Positions 17,706 through 26,182 of a stretch of DNA of 64,000 nucleotides are shown here, piece after piece (positions within the stretch are counted from its first letter, which is position 1; each line of letters begins with the position of its first letter). The DNA comes from JACVRW01 sp034664085 (lineage in GTDB: Bacteria; Actinomycetota; Thermoleophilia; Solirubrobacterales; Thermoleophilaceae). Location: NCBI GenBank assembly GCA_034664085.1, contig JAXDII010000018.1, positions 1 to 64,000 of the forward strand. The letters are read 5' to 3'. Both the position numbers and the translations under genes were made by a program. The notes under the pieces were generated by a model that searched no databases, was not told the DNA's origin, and was given only the letters and a program-made list of their open reading frames with translations.

Positions 17706-19237
17706 CTTGTCTCCCCGTTACCGCTCGCGTGCACGAGCTCGTTGAGGCGGCTCTCGGTGAGCTCGTCGCCGGAGACCTCGCAGGTCACGCGGCCGCGATC
17801 GAGGACGATCGCGCGGTCGCACGCGCCCGCCAGCTCCTCCAGGTCCGAGTAGACGACGAGAGCGGCCATGCCGCCGTCCACAGCGCCGCGAATCAGCCGG
17901 TAGATCTCCGCCCTGGCCCCCACGTCGACGCCCTGAGTCGGCTCGTCCAGCAGGATGATCCGAGGCTGGCCCTGCAGGCACCGGGCAAGCACCGCCTTCT
18001 GCTGGTTCCCGCCTGAGAGCGAGCCGAAGCCGGCCTCCTCTGAGCGAGTGCTGATCTGGTACTCGCCGATCAGCTCGCGGGCCTTGCGGCGCTCGGCGCG
18101 CCGGTCGATCCAGCCGACACGGCGGAAGTCGCGCAGCCGCGCGATCGCGAGGTTCTCGCGCACGGACAGCTCGTGGAAGCTGGCGTCGCGAGCGCGGTCC
18201 TCCGGAACGAAGACGATGCCTGCGCGCATCGCGCGCGCGGGACTGTGAAGCGTCACGGCGTTGCCGTCGATCCGGATCTCGCCGCTCGCGGGCTTGGCGT
18301 CCCCGAAGAGCAGCCGCAGCAGCCCGGTGCGGCCCGAGCCGAGCAGCCCGGCCACGCCGACGATCTCGCCGGGGTGCAGCTGCAGGTTCGCGGCGCGGAC
18401 GGGGCCGCCGCACAGCTCGTGCGCCTCGAGGACGGTGCCCTCCGACGGCGGCTTGCTCTTCTCGGCGAAGATGCGCGAGACCTGCCGGCCGACGATCGCG
18501 CTGACCAGCGTGTCGTGGTCGAGCCGCTCCCGGGGCAGGACGGAGGCAACCCTGCCGTCGCGCAGCACCGTCGACTCGTCCGCCACCGCGACCACTTCCT
18601 CGAGGCGGTGCGTGACGTAGAGGATCGTCTGCCCCGCGGCCGCGTAGCGCTTGAGCGCGGCCAGGAGCACGTCGACCTCCTGGCTCGTGAGCGATGCCGT
18701 GGGCTCGTCGAGGACGAGCAGGCCGGCGCTCGCACCCTCCTGGTCCTGGAGGGCGCGAGCGATCGCGACCATCGTCTGGGTCGCCGGCCGCAGCGAGCTC
18801 ACGAGCGCCCGCGGCGATGCCTCGATGCCGAAACGGTCGAGCAGCTCGGCCGCCCGCCGGCGCTGGCGCGACCACTGGATCCGGCGCAGGAAGCCGCGCT
18901 CGAAGTGATGCCCGAACGCGAGGTTCTCCGCGATCGTCAGCTCTCCGAACGTCGACTGCTGCTGGTGCACGAAGCGCACGCCCAGGTCGCGGGCCTGCGC
19001 CGGCGTCTGGTGGGCCGCCTCGATCGTCGTCGACCCGATCGTCAGGCTGCCGGAGTCGGCGGTCTCGACTCCGGCGAGGATCTTGATCAGCGTGGACTTG
19101 CCTGAACCGTTGCCGCCGAGCAGCGCGTGGATCGAGCCACGCGCCACTCGCATCGAGACGTCGTCGAGGGCCTGCGTCGAGCCGAACGCCTTCGAGAGGC
19201 CCGCGACGGTCAGCGCCGGCTCCTCGACCACCGTCAT
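17702..19237 (-). CDS. ABC transporter ATPase, duplicated RbsA type
   Basis: The 511-residue protein contains two ATP-binding domains. The first has Walker A GGNGSGKST and Walker B LVLDEPTAS but a degenerate signature (SSLRPATQ). The second has a degenerate Walker A (GLLGSGRTG) but an intact signature LSGGNQQKAVLARCL and LLDEPTQGVDVGA. This complementary decay is normal for sugar-type ATPases. I chose the ATG at 19235-19237, which overlaps the binding-protein stop; the open frame upstream is a shadow. Confidence 0.93.
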   Translation of the reverse strand: MTVVEEPALTVAGLSKAFGSTQALDDVSMRVARGSIHALLGGNGSGKSTLIKILAGVETADSGSLTIGSTTIEAAHQTPAQARDLGVRFVHQQQSTFGELTIAENLAFGHHFERGFLRRIQWSRQRRRAAELLDRFGIEASPRALVSSLRPATQTMVAIARALQDQEGASAGLLVLDEPTASLTSQEVDVLLAALKRYAAAGQTILYVTHRLEEVVAVADESTVLRDGRVASVLPRERLDHDTLVSAIVGRQVSRIFAEKSKPPSEGTVLEAHELCGGPVRAANLQLHPGEIVGVAGLLGSGRTGLLRLLFGDAKPASGEIRIDGNAVTLHSPARAMRAGIVFVPEDRARDASFHELSVRENLAIARLRDFRRVGWIDRRAERRKARELIGEYQISTRSEEAGFGSLSGGNQQKAVLARCLQGQPRIILLDEPTQGVDVGARAEIYRLIRGAVDGGMAALVVYSDLEELAGACDRAIVLDRGRVTCEVSGDELTESRLNELVHASGNGETR

Positions 19238-20433
19238 TCGATGCCCCACGCCTTCTTGTAGATGGCCTTGAAGTCGAACGGGGGCTGGTAGCCGCCGGTC
19301 GCCGGCGCGTGCTCCTTGTCCGTCATGCCCACGCCGATTCCGCTGGGCTGACCCGGCTCTCCGTGCATGAGGCGGTTGATCGCGTCCATGCCGGCCCAGC
19401 CCTCCCACTCCGGTGCGAGGCCGGCCGCGGCGGCCTGGCCCTGGCCGTTGCGGATCAGGTCCATGTTCTCCGGCAGCCCCTCGGCGCCGATGACCATGAC
19501 CTCGTCCCCGCGCGGTGACTGCCTGACGGCCGCCGCCACACCCGCGGTCACGACGCCGTCATACGGGGCGGCGATGATGTTCACGTCGGGGTGCTGGATC
19601 AGCGCCTGGCCGACCTTCTGCTGGAGGTTCGGCCCGAAGTCGAGTCCCGTGAAGTCGATGTTCCCCACGTACTCGCAGCCGGAGCACTTCTCGAACTCCT
19701 TCTGGAAGGCGTCGACGATCGGCTGGCCGTACTCCTCGTCGGTCTGACGGAGGTACATGGCCTTGCCCTTGCCTTCGCTGGCGACGATCGACCAGACGGC
19801 CTGGTTCTCACCGATCGAGCGGCTCCAGGGGACCATCACGCCGGTCGTGTAAGGGATGTTGTACGTGTAGAGCCGCTCTGCGCCCGGGTTGAACTCGTCG
19901 CAGTCGATGCCCTGGATCGCGGCGACCGGGATGTTGGCTCGCTTGGCCGCCCCGAGGGCGCTCTTGACCGACTCGCAGTCGATCAGGTACAGGACGATGC
20001 CGTCCGCCTTCGCGGCAACGGCCTGGCGGATCAGGTTGGCATCGGTGCTGGGGTCGAACTTGCCGTCGCCGATGGTGACGTTCCAGCCGAGCATCTCGCC
20101 GATCTCCTTCGACTGCTCCGCCACGACGGCGGCATCGGACGAGGCGGTGCCGAACACGATCACCCAGACGTTCTTGCCGGGCTCGGGCTTGGGCGCCGTG
20201 GTGGGCGGCGACTTGTAGGACTTCCCGGCGTAGGAGTCCTCGAGCTTCTGCTTCGCGGTGGCCAGGTAGGCGTCTGTGCCTCCGGCGCTGCTCCCGCCGG
20301 CATCCGCCTCGCCACCACCGTCGTCGTCGCCACCGCAACCTGCCGCGGCGAGGCTCAGAACGAGCGCCCCCAACGCAGCCGCACGGCTAAGCCGGCCAAA
20401 ACTCAAGGCACCCTCGAAGCCCAAGCTCATCAT
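19234..20433 (-). CDS. ABC substrate-binding lipoprotein, periplasmic-binding family 1
   Basis: The protein is about 399 residues. A signal peptide ends in the lipobox LAAAGC, followed by an Asp/Gly-rich linker, so it is anchored outside the membrane as a lipoprotein. The mature part is a sugar-type two-lobed binding protein. The start at 20431-20433 follows AGGGAAAGG; a TTG 27 bases further out has no ribosome site. It is the first gene of the eight-gene operon and is preceded by the shared operator element. The ligand may not be a sugar, given the P450 and oxidases downstream. Confidence 0.9.
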   Translation of the reverse strand: MMSLGFEGALSFGRLSRAAALGALVLSLAAAGCGGDDDGGGEADAGGSSAGGTDAYLATAKQKLEDSYAGKSYKSPPTTAPKPEPGKNVWVIVFGTASSDAAVVAEQSKEIGEMLGWNVTIGDGKFDPSTDANLIRQAVAAKADGIVLYLIDCESVKSALGAAKRANIPVAAIQGIDCDEFNPGAERLYTYNIPYTTGVMVPWSRSIGENQAVWSIVASEGKGKAMYLRQTDEEYGQPIVDAFQKEFEKCSGCEYVGNIDFTGLDFGPNLQQKVGQALIQHPDVNIIAAPYDGVVTAGVAAAVRQSPRGDEVMVIGAEGLPENMDLIRNGQGQAAAAGLAPEWEGWAGMDAINRLMHGEPGQPSGIGVGMTDKEHAPATGGYQPPFDFKAIYKKAWGIE

Positions 20434-20501
20434 CTGCCTTTCCCTCGCTAAGAGCAGCAACGTGCGTGCGCGCGCGGTATGAGACCACTATCGCCCACGT
20501 C

Positions 20502-20546
20502 GGATATGGCAGGCTACCATACCAGTACGACATCCTGGCATGCCTG
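20502..20546. promoter_or_regulatory. Operator cluster upstream of the importer/P450 operon
   Basis: Three copies or half-copies of the regulon element lie in 45 bases: ATATGGCAGG (near 20504), CTACCATACCAG (20514-20525, the complement of CTGGTATGGTAG) and CTGGCATGCCTG (20535-20546). The 15-base core AGGCTACCATACCAG at 20511-20525 is repeated exactly at 24966-24980. They sit 69-113 bases upstream of the binding-protein start. The likely binder is the FCD-type GntR regulator at 25026-25775. Confidence 0.65.
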
Positions 20547-20560
20547 TTTTCTGACGGTTC

Positions 20561-21772
20561 TCACGGGCCGCTTGCGGCGCTTGCAGGACGCTCCAGCAGC
20601 ACATCCAGCGCCTCGCCCTGCGCCAGCTGACGGCGGTACCATGCCAGGCGAGCGGGCGCATTGAAAGCAACGGCCGCCACCGCAAGTCCCCCTCGCTCCC
20701 CCACCGCCACCAGCCGCCCGTCCTCCCGCTCCTCCACGACGTGCATCCGCTCGGCGTGGCCGGGCAGCCCGACCGCCTGGATCTTCACGTCGTACTGGTC
20801 CGACCAGAAGGAGGGCAGCCCGGTGTAGGGCTCGCGCGCGGCCGGATCGGCCACGAGGTTGCGGCCGGCCACCGCTCCCTGCTCGGCCGCGGTCGCCCAG
20901 TGCTCGACGCGAATGGGCAGGCCGCCGGCGAGCGGGTGCGGCCAGGCCGTGATGTCGCCAGCGCAGAAGACGTCCTCGGCTCCGATGGCCATCAGCGTCG
21001 CGTCGCACGACACTCCGGGCTCCAGGCGCAGCCCGGAGCCCCGCAGCCACTCGGTGTTCGGCGCCGCCCCGAGCGCCACTACGCCCACGTCGGCCGGCAC
21101 CCGGGACCCGTCGGCCAGCCGCACGGATTCCAGTCGGCCGGCGCCCTCGAAGCCGGCGACCCCGACGCCGAGGCGCAGCGACACCCCGCGCGCCCGGTGC
21201 AGGGCTGCGCAGCGGGCGCCGAGCTCGGGGCCCAGCGGAACCATCGGCTGCTCGGCGACGTCGATCAGGGTCACGTCGAGCCCCAGCGTGCGCGCGGAGG
21301 CCGCCACCTCGCAGCCCACGAAGCCGGCGCCGATCACGGCCACCCGCGGCGACCGCAGCAGGGCAGCCCGCAGCGCGACCGCGTCCTCGAGCCCGCGCAC
21401 CGTGAACAGCCCCTCGAGGTCGCCCGAGGTGCCCGGCCAGGCACGCGCCCGGGCGCCCGTGGCCAGCAGCACTCGCGCGTAGCGCAGGCGCGCCCCGTCG
21501 GCCAGCTCGATCTCACGGCGCCGCGGATCGAGCGAGGTGGCGCCCACTCCGAGACGCCATTCGACGTCGAGCGCGGCGCAGTCGAACGCACAGTCCTCCA
21601 CCGACTGGCTCCCGGCGAGCACCTGCTTCGAGAGCGGCGGACGGTTGTAGGGGAGGTGCGGCTCGTCGCCGACGACGATCACGTGGTCGTCGCAGCCGGC
21701 CGCGCGAATCGCGTCGGCCGCGCGCAGCCCCGCCAGCGACGCGCCGACGATGATCAGTGGCGCGCTGATCAG
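20561..21772 (-). CDS. FAD-dependent ferredoxin reductase (P450 redox partner), non-standard start
   Basis: The protein is about 403 residues. The FAD fold IIVGASLAGLRAADAI lies at the very N-terminus; then DEPHLPYNRPPLSK, the NAD fold VAVIGAGFVGCEVAAS and FCAGDITAWPHP, all typical of rhodocoxin/putidaredoxin-reductase-like enzymes. The first ATG/GTG/TTG in frame (GTG, 21680-21682) would delete the FAD motif, so translation must begin earlier. The best candidate is CTG at 21770-21772, which overlaps the upstream ALDH stop (CTGA). It would carry electrons from NAD(P)H to the ferredoxin at 15105-15299 and on to the P450. Confidence 0.88.
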   Translation of the reverse strand: MISAPLIIVGASLAGLRAADAIRAAGCDDHVIVVGDEPHLPYNRPPLSKQVLAGSQSVEDCAFDCAALDVEWRLGVGATSLDPRRREIELADGARLRYARVLLATGARARAWPGTSGDLEGLFTVRGLEDAVALRAALLRSPRVAVIGAGFVGCEVAASARTLGLDVTLIDVAEQPMVPLGPELGARCAALHRARGVSLRLGVGVAGFEGAGRLESVRLADGSRVPADVGVVALGAAPNTEWLRGSGLRLEPGVSCDATLMAIGAEDVFCAGDITAWPHPLAGGLPIRVEHWATAAEQGAVAGRNLVADPAAREPYTGLPSFWSDQYDVKIQAVGLPGHAERMHVVEEREDGRLVAVGERGGLAVAAVAFNAPARLAWYRRQLAQGEALDVLLERPASAASGP

Positions 21773-23277
21773 TCGGTCTTGATCACGAAGGGGTCGCCCG
21801 CCGGCTCGTCTGAGAGGTTGACCCAGACGCTCTTCACGCGCGTGTACTCGCGCATCACCTCGAGCCCGTTCTCCTTGCCGTGGCCGCTCTGCTTGAAGCC
21901 GCCGTTCGATATCAGCGGCGACTGCGCGCGATAGGTGTTGACCCAGACCGTCCCGGCGTCGATGCGGTGCGCGATCCGGTGCGCGCGCGAGAGGTTGGTG
22001 GTCCAGATGCCGGCCGCCAGGCCGTACCTCACGTCGTTGGCCATCCGGACGACCTCGTCCTCGGTGTCGAACGGGATCACGGACAGGACTGGGCCGAAGA
22101 TCTCCTCCTGGGCGACGCGCATCTCGTTGCGCACTCCCTCCACGACCGTGGGCTCCACGTAGTAGCCGCGCTCGAGCTCGCCGCCCACGCGGCTGCCGCC
22201 CAGAGTGATATCGGCGCCCTCGCCGAGCGCGATCTCGAAGTAGGAGAGGACCTTGTTCATCTGCTGCTCGAACGCGATCGGCCCGACGTCGGTCTGGTCG
22301 CTCATCGGGTCTCCGAGCCGGATGCCCTTGGCGCGCTCCACCACGCGCGACACGACGTCGTCGTAGACGCCGCGCTGCAGGAAGCAGCGCGATCCGGCGA
22401 CGCAGCTCTGCCCCGCGGCGGCGAAGATGCCGCCGACGATGCCGAGCGCGGCGTTGTTGGTGTCGGCGTCGTCGAACACGATGTTCGGCGACTTGCCGCC
22501 GAGCTCCATGTGGGTCGGCACGGTGCGGGCGGCGGCGACCTCGCAGATCCGCCGGCCGGTGGCGGCCGAGCCCGTGAAGCTGATCATGTCCACCTCGGGG
22601 TGCTGGATCAGCGCCTCACCGGTGACCTTCCCGTCCCCCGAGACGATGTTGAGGACGCCGGGCGGGAGCCCCACGTCGCCCAGGCGCTCGGCCAGCTCGA
22701 GCAGCGAGGCCGTGGTGTGCTCGGAGGGCTTGATGATCACCGTGTTACCGGCCGCGAGTGCCGGAGCGAGCTTGTATGTGCTCACCAGCATCGGCGAGTT
22801 CCACGGCACGATCGCCGCCACGACGCCCATCGGCTCGGGCCGCAGGTAGTTCAGCGTCAGGTGGTTCTCGGACGGCGGGACCGACCCGGCCCACTTGTCG
22901 CACCAGCCGGCGAAGTAGTCCCAGAACACGGGGATCTGCTGATGCTGGACGCGCATCTCGCGGATCAGCTTGCCGTTGTCGCGGGTCTCGACCTCCGCGA
23001 GGTGAGGCCCGACCTCGCGCAGCACGTCCGCGATCCGACGCAGCAGCTGTCCGCGGGCGGTCGGCCGCATGTGACGCCAGGCGGGATCCTCGAAGGCAGC
23101 CCGGGCGGCCTTCACGGCCCGGTCCACGTCGCCGGCGCCGGCGCGCGGGAACTCGTACCACGCCTCCCCGGTGGCGGGGTTGATGCTCTCCATGTAGTCG
23201 TCGTCGGTCGGATCGACTAGCTGCCCGCCGATGTACAGCTGGTACTGACGGAGTCGCTGCCCGGTTGCGGTGGACAT
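21769..23277 (-). CDS. Aldehyde dehydrogenase (second of two)
   Basis: The 502-residue NAD(P)-dependent ALDH has PWNSPML, IIKPSEHTTAS, FTGSAATGRRI, MELGGKSPNIVFDDAD and the catalytic Cys in AAGQSCVAGSR. The ATG at 23275-23277 has a perfect AAGGAGG ribosome site. It sits between the SnoaL-like gene (31-base gap) and the ferredoxin reductase (4-base overlap). Its sequence differs clearly from the ALDH at 13649-15112, so it is not a recent duplicate. Confidence 0.93.
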   Translation of the reverse strand: MSTATGQRLRQYQLYIGGQLVDPTDDDYMESINPATGEAWYEFPRAGAGDVDRAVKAARAAFEDPAWRHMRPTARGQLLRRIADVLREVGPHLAEVETRDNGKLIREMRVQHQQIPVFWDYFAGWCDKWAGSVPPSENHLTLNYLRPEPMGVVAAIVPWNSPMLVSTYKLAPALAAGNTVIIKPSEHTTASLLELAERLGDVGLPPGVLNIVSGDGKVTGEALIQHPEVDMISFTGSAATGRRICEVAAARTVPTHMELGGKSPNIVFDDADTNNAALGIVGGIFAAAGQSCVAGSRCFLQRGVYDDVVSRVVERAKGIRLGDPMSDQTDVGPIAFEQQMNKVLSYFEIALGEGADITLGGSRVGGELERGYYVEPTVVEGVRNEMRVAQEEIFGPVLSVIPFDTEDEVVRMANDVRYGLAAGIWTTNLSRAHRIAHRIDAGTVWVNTYRAQSPLISNGGFKQSGHGKENGLEVMREYTRVKSVWVNLSDEPAGDPFVIKTD

Positions 23278-23308
23278 GCTCGTTCCTCCTTGCTCGGACT
23301 CCGGAGCG

Positions 23309-23689
23309 CTACAGCTCGCGCAGCTGCACACCGGGGTCGACGACGAAGTTGTACTGCCGCTGCTCGCGAATCAGTCCGTCCTCGCTCACGCGGTACACCT
23401 CGGCGCCGCGGACGTGAACCGGCGTCTCGCCGGCAGGCCCGAAATGGGTCTCGTACTCAACGCAGACCCACTCGCCCTCCGCGGCCCGGACCACCTTGTT
23501 CGTACGGAAGTCACCCAGCTGGGCGAGACGGCCGTCGAGCCAGCGCTCGATTGCCTCCCGGCCCTCGACGCGAGCACCACCCGGCATCTCGATGATCGCG
23601 TCGTCGGCGTAGGTGCGGAGGATGCCCTCGCGGTCGCGCGCGTTCCAGACCCGCACGATGTTGTCGATCAACGCTCGCCCGTCGGACAT
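23309..23689 (-). CDS. SnoaL/NTF2-like protein
   Basis: The 126 residues form a cone-shaped alpha+beta barrel of the NTF2/SnoaL superfamily (IVRVWNARDREGILRTYAD at the N-terminus is typical). Members act as cyclases, isomerases, dehydratases or small-molecule binders. The start at 23687-23689 follows GAGAGAGG. It lies 13 bases after the flavin monooxygenase gene, so it may act on that enzyme's product, such as a lactone or epoxide. No specific activity can be assigned. Confidence 0.85.
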   Translation of the reverse strand: MSDGRALIDNIVRVWNARDREGILRTYADDAIIEMPGGARVEGREAIERWLDGRLAQLGDFRTNKVVRAAEGEWVCVEYETHFGPAGETPVHVRGAEVYRVSEDGLIREQRQYNFVVDPGVQLREL

Positions 23690-23702
23690 GCTCTGGCCTC
23701 TC

Positions 23703-24890
23703 TCAGCTCGATGCGGCAACCGGACGGGAGGACTCCTCGACGAGCGGGATGACCTGCTCGCCGAACAGCTCGATGGACCGCATGATCGAGCTCTGGTCCA
23801 GGCCCGGCAGCCACATCAGGGTCAGCAGGTGGTCCATGCCGGTGGTCGCCTTCAGCTTCACGATCTTCTCGGCGACGATCTCGGGGGTGCCGACCAGCAG
23901 GTGGTCGCGGTCCCAGAGGAAGTCGAACCAGCTGGCCAGCTCGTCGGCTTCGCTGAGCGTCTCGCCCGGGTCGGCGTAGATGTTGCGCCCGCGGTAGCCG
24001 CCGACGTAGTTGCGGTAGAGGAACTCGATCGGCTCCTCGGCCAGCTTCCTGGCTTCCTCCATCGTCTCAGCGACGTAACAGGTGCGCAGCAGGCCGCAGT
24101 TCTGGCCGATGTCGAGCTCCTCTCCGCCGCTCGCCGCCACCTCGTCCCTGTAGGTGGTGTAGGCCTCGACGATGCCGCGCGTGGACCTCAGCCAGCAGAT
24201 CGGCTTCATCCCCATCTTGGCCGAGTAGCGGAACCCCGAGTTGCTGTCCGTCACGTTCCACAGCGGCGGGTGCGGGCTCTGCACCGGGCCCGGCACGATC
24301 CGCATGCCCACGTACTCATCCGCCTCCGAGCGGTAGCGCGCGTCCCGGTCGAACCACGGGACGGTGTGGTCGCGCACGCCGCGGTGCGGGAACTGGAAGA
24401 ACAGACCGTCGTGCGTGAAGGGATCCTCGGTCCAGGCCTTCTTGACGACCTCGATGATCTCCGTGAACAGCGCTTCGTTGCGCATCGAGTTGCGCCGGTC
24501 GGCGTTGGGGCTCAGGTTCGTGAGCTCGCGGGCGGAGAGGCCGCGCCCCAGCCCGCAGTCGACCCGGCCCCCGCTCAGGTGGTCGAGCAGCGCGACGTCT
24601 TCGGCGAGCCGCAGCGGGTGCCACTCCGGAGCGATCAGCCCGGCGAAGCCGATCCTGATCTTCGACGTGAGCGCGGCCACATGCGTTCCCGTGATCACCG
24701 GGTTCGGGTGGATGTCGAAGCCCTCGTGGCCGAAGTGATGCTCGCCGGTCCAGACGGTGTCGAACCCGACCTGCTCGCAGAGCTGCGCCTGCGCCGTGAA
24801 GTTCTCGAGCACCTCCGTGTACGGCAGGCGGTTCTCGAAGTTGTCCAGCATCGTGAAGTAGCCGTAGCTCGGCACTGCCGGTTTGCTCAC
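23703..24890 (-). CDS. LLM-class (luciferase-like) flavin-dependent monooxygenase
   Basis: The 395-residue protein is a TIM-barrel F420/FMN-type oxidoreductase of the bacterial luciferase family: EQVGFDTVWTGEHHFG, LDHLSGGRVDCGLGRG and GTPEIVAEKI are characteristic. Relatives include two-component Baeyer-Villiger enzymes and alkane/sulfonate monooxygenases. The start is GTG with GGAGA upstream. It is the first gene of the second operon, and the 15-base operator copy lies 76-90 bases upstream. No flavin reductase gene is in the window, so reduced flavin must come from elsewhere. Confidence 0.9.
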   Translation of the reverse strand: MSKPAVPSYGYFTMLDNFENRLPYTEVLENFTAQAQLCEQVGFDTVWTGEHHFGHEGFDIHPNPVITGTHVAALTSKIRIGFAGLIAPEWHPLRLAEDVALLDHLSGGRVDCGLGRGLSARELTNLSPNADRRNSMRNEALFTEIIEVVKKAWTEDPFTHDGLFFQFPHRGVRDHTVPWFDRDARYRSEADEYVGMRIVPGPVQSPHPPLWNVTDSNSGFRYSAKMGMKPICWLRSTRGIVEAYTTYRDEVAASGGEELDIGQNCGLLRTCYVAETMEEARKLAEEPIEFLYRNYVGGYRGRNIYADPGETLSEADELASWFDFLWDRDHLLVGTPEIVAEKIVKLKATTGMDHLLTLMWLPGLDQSSIMRSIELFGEQVIPLVEESSRPVAASS

Positions 24891-24965
24891 TGTGTCTCCA
24901 TTCGCGACGCCACGACGAGAGGCTTCCGACGCGTGGGGTGCCCTTGCACCCCGCTCATGCGCCCC

Positions 24966-24980
24966 AGGCTACCATACCAG
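24966..24980. promoter_or_regulatory. Operator copy upstream of the flavin monooxygenase operon
   Basis: AGGCTACCATACCAG is identical over 15 bases to the copy at 20511-20525. It lies in the gap between the 3' end of the GntR gene and the flavin monooxygenase start, so it marks a separate promoter for the second operon. Confidence 0.65.
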
Positions 24981-25025
24981 ATTAGAGCACCAGGATTCCC
25001 TGCGAGCAATCGCGAAAAGCCGGCG

Positions 25026-25775
25026 TCAGCGCCGCGCGGGAGTGCTCTCGCCGACCGGCTGGACCAGCGGGGCGAGGCGGGTGAACTGCCGCGAGCGCTC
25101 GTGCTCCTGCAGGGCGCGCACGAGCTCCTCGCGGCCCTTCTGCACGTGCTGGCGCATCGCCCGCTCGGCGGCGTTGGGGTTGCCCGCCTCAACGGCGGCG
25201 ACCACCTTGCTGTGCTCCGACCAAGAGCGCTGGATGCGGCCGGCGCGCCCCGTGACCACGAACGCGAGCCGCTCGCGCTGGATGCGGTTCTCCAGGAACG
25301 CGCAGTGCTCGGCGAGCTTCTCGTTCTTGGTGGCGTCGATCATGAGCCGGTGAAACTCGATGTCGCAGGAGATGAACTCGGAGCGGTCGCCCGCCTGGAC
25401 CGCCCGCTCGGTTCGCTCGAGGTTGGCCCGCAGCAGCTCCAGATCCGCGTCGGTGCGGGCCTCGGCCGCCACGCGCGCGACCATCCCCTCGAGCGCCTCG
25501 CGAACGGCGTAGAGCTGGGCGAGATCCTCGGACGAGAGCTGGGTGACGAACGTCCCCGACCGGCTCACGACCGAGACCAGGCCCTCTGACTGGAGCTGCT
25601 TGAACGCCTCCCGCACCGGTGTGCGGCTCACGCCCAGCTGCGCTGCGATGCGCGTCTCGGCCAGCTTCTCGCCGGGAAAGAGGTCGCCCCTCACGATGGC
25701 GCGGCGGAGGATCTCCACCACGCTGCGCTGGAGCGCTTCAGGCTGCTTGGCGGATCCCGGCTTGGCTGGTGCCAT
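25026..25775 (-). CDS. GntR-family transcriptional regulator, FCD (FadR/VanR-like) subfamily
   Basis: The 249-residue protein has an N-terminal winged helix (RIAAQLGVSRTPVREAFKQLQSEG, about residues 40-75) and a C-terminal all-helical FCD ligand-binding domain, with histidines and acidic residues that usually hold a metal and a carboxylate ligand. FCD regulators are typically repressors released by a pathway metabolite. The gene sits centrally among the catabolic genes and has a copy of the shared element 10 bases before its own start, so it probably controls itself and the surrounding regulon. Confidence 0.93.
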   Translation of the reverse strand: MAPAKPGSAKQPEALQRSVVEILRRAIVRGDLFPGEKLAETRIAAQLGVSRTPVREAFKQLQSEGLVSVVSRSGTFVTQLSSEDLAQLYAVREALEGMVARVAAEARTDADLELLRANLERTERAVQAGDRSEFISCDIEFHRLMIDATKNEKLAEHCAFLENRIQRERLAFVVTGRAGRIQRSWSEHSKVVAAVEAGNPNAAERAMRQHVQKGREELVRALQEHERSRQFTRLAPLVQPVGESTPARR

Positions 25776-25784
25776 CGTGCCGGT

Positions 25785-25796
25785 CTAGCATGGCAG
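25785..25796. promoter_or_regulatory. Operator copy at the regulator's own promoter
   Basis: CTAGCATGGCAG lies 10 bases upstream of the GntR start and matches the CTRGYATGSYAG element. Its position almost over the ribosome site suggests direct autorepression. Confidence 0.6.
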
Positions 25797-25846
25797 ATTG
25801 GATGGATCGAATCCGCCGCAGCGGACGATGACCGTCCGCCTGGGCG

Positions 25847-26173
25847 TCAGACCACTGGTCGCGTGACCGTGCCGCCCGCAACCGACACGACGACGCTGCC
25901 GCGGTGCCCCTCGGGCTGCGCGGCGAGCGGCAGCCCGCCGAAGATCCGCTTGACCACCGGGTCCTGAGCCGCCTCGGCGAGCGCCTCGGCGGAGCTCCAG
26001 TGCGTGACGTGGAAGTACGTGCCCGGCTCGCCGACGGAGGCGATCAGGCGGCCCTCGATGAAGGCGCTGTTGGTGGCCAGGTGCTCGTAGTCCTCGACCA
26101 TGAGCGCCTCCAGCCGCTCCGCGTCCGCGGGGTCGCAGCGCAGCTTGGTGACCGCATGGACGCCGTCCGGCAT
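25847..26173 (-). CDS. Dimeric alpha/beta-barrel protein (antibiotic monooxygenase/EthD-like)
   Basis: The 108 residues carry one ABM-type ferredoxin-like fold (KLRCDPADAERLEAL, then TYFHVTHWSSAEALAEA). Small proteins of this superfamily oxidise, decarboxylate or cyclise aromatic and polyketide compounds, or help hydroxylases. It lies 9 bases downstream of the alpha/beta hydrolase and is probably co-transcribed with it. No catalytic residue set is diagnostic. Confidence 0.8.
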   Translation of the reverse strand: MPDGVHAVTKLRCDPADAERLEALMVEDYEHLATNSAFIEGRLIASVGEPGTYFHVTHWSSAEALAEAAQDPVVKRIFGGLPLAAQPEGHRGSVVVSVAGGTVTRPVV

Positions 26174-26182
26174 CGGGCGACC

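Noticed and set aside
20461..20501. CG-repeat stretch as a recombination or Z-DNA site
   Set aside because: Only a few GC alternations (CGTGCGTGCGCGCGCGG), common in this composition.
24891..25025. Small reading frames on the plus strand between the flavin monooxygenase and GntR genes
   Set aside because: They overlap the operator and have no ribosome site or homology; shadows of the GC-rich frame.
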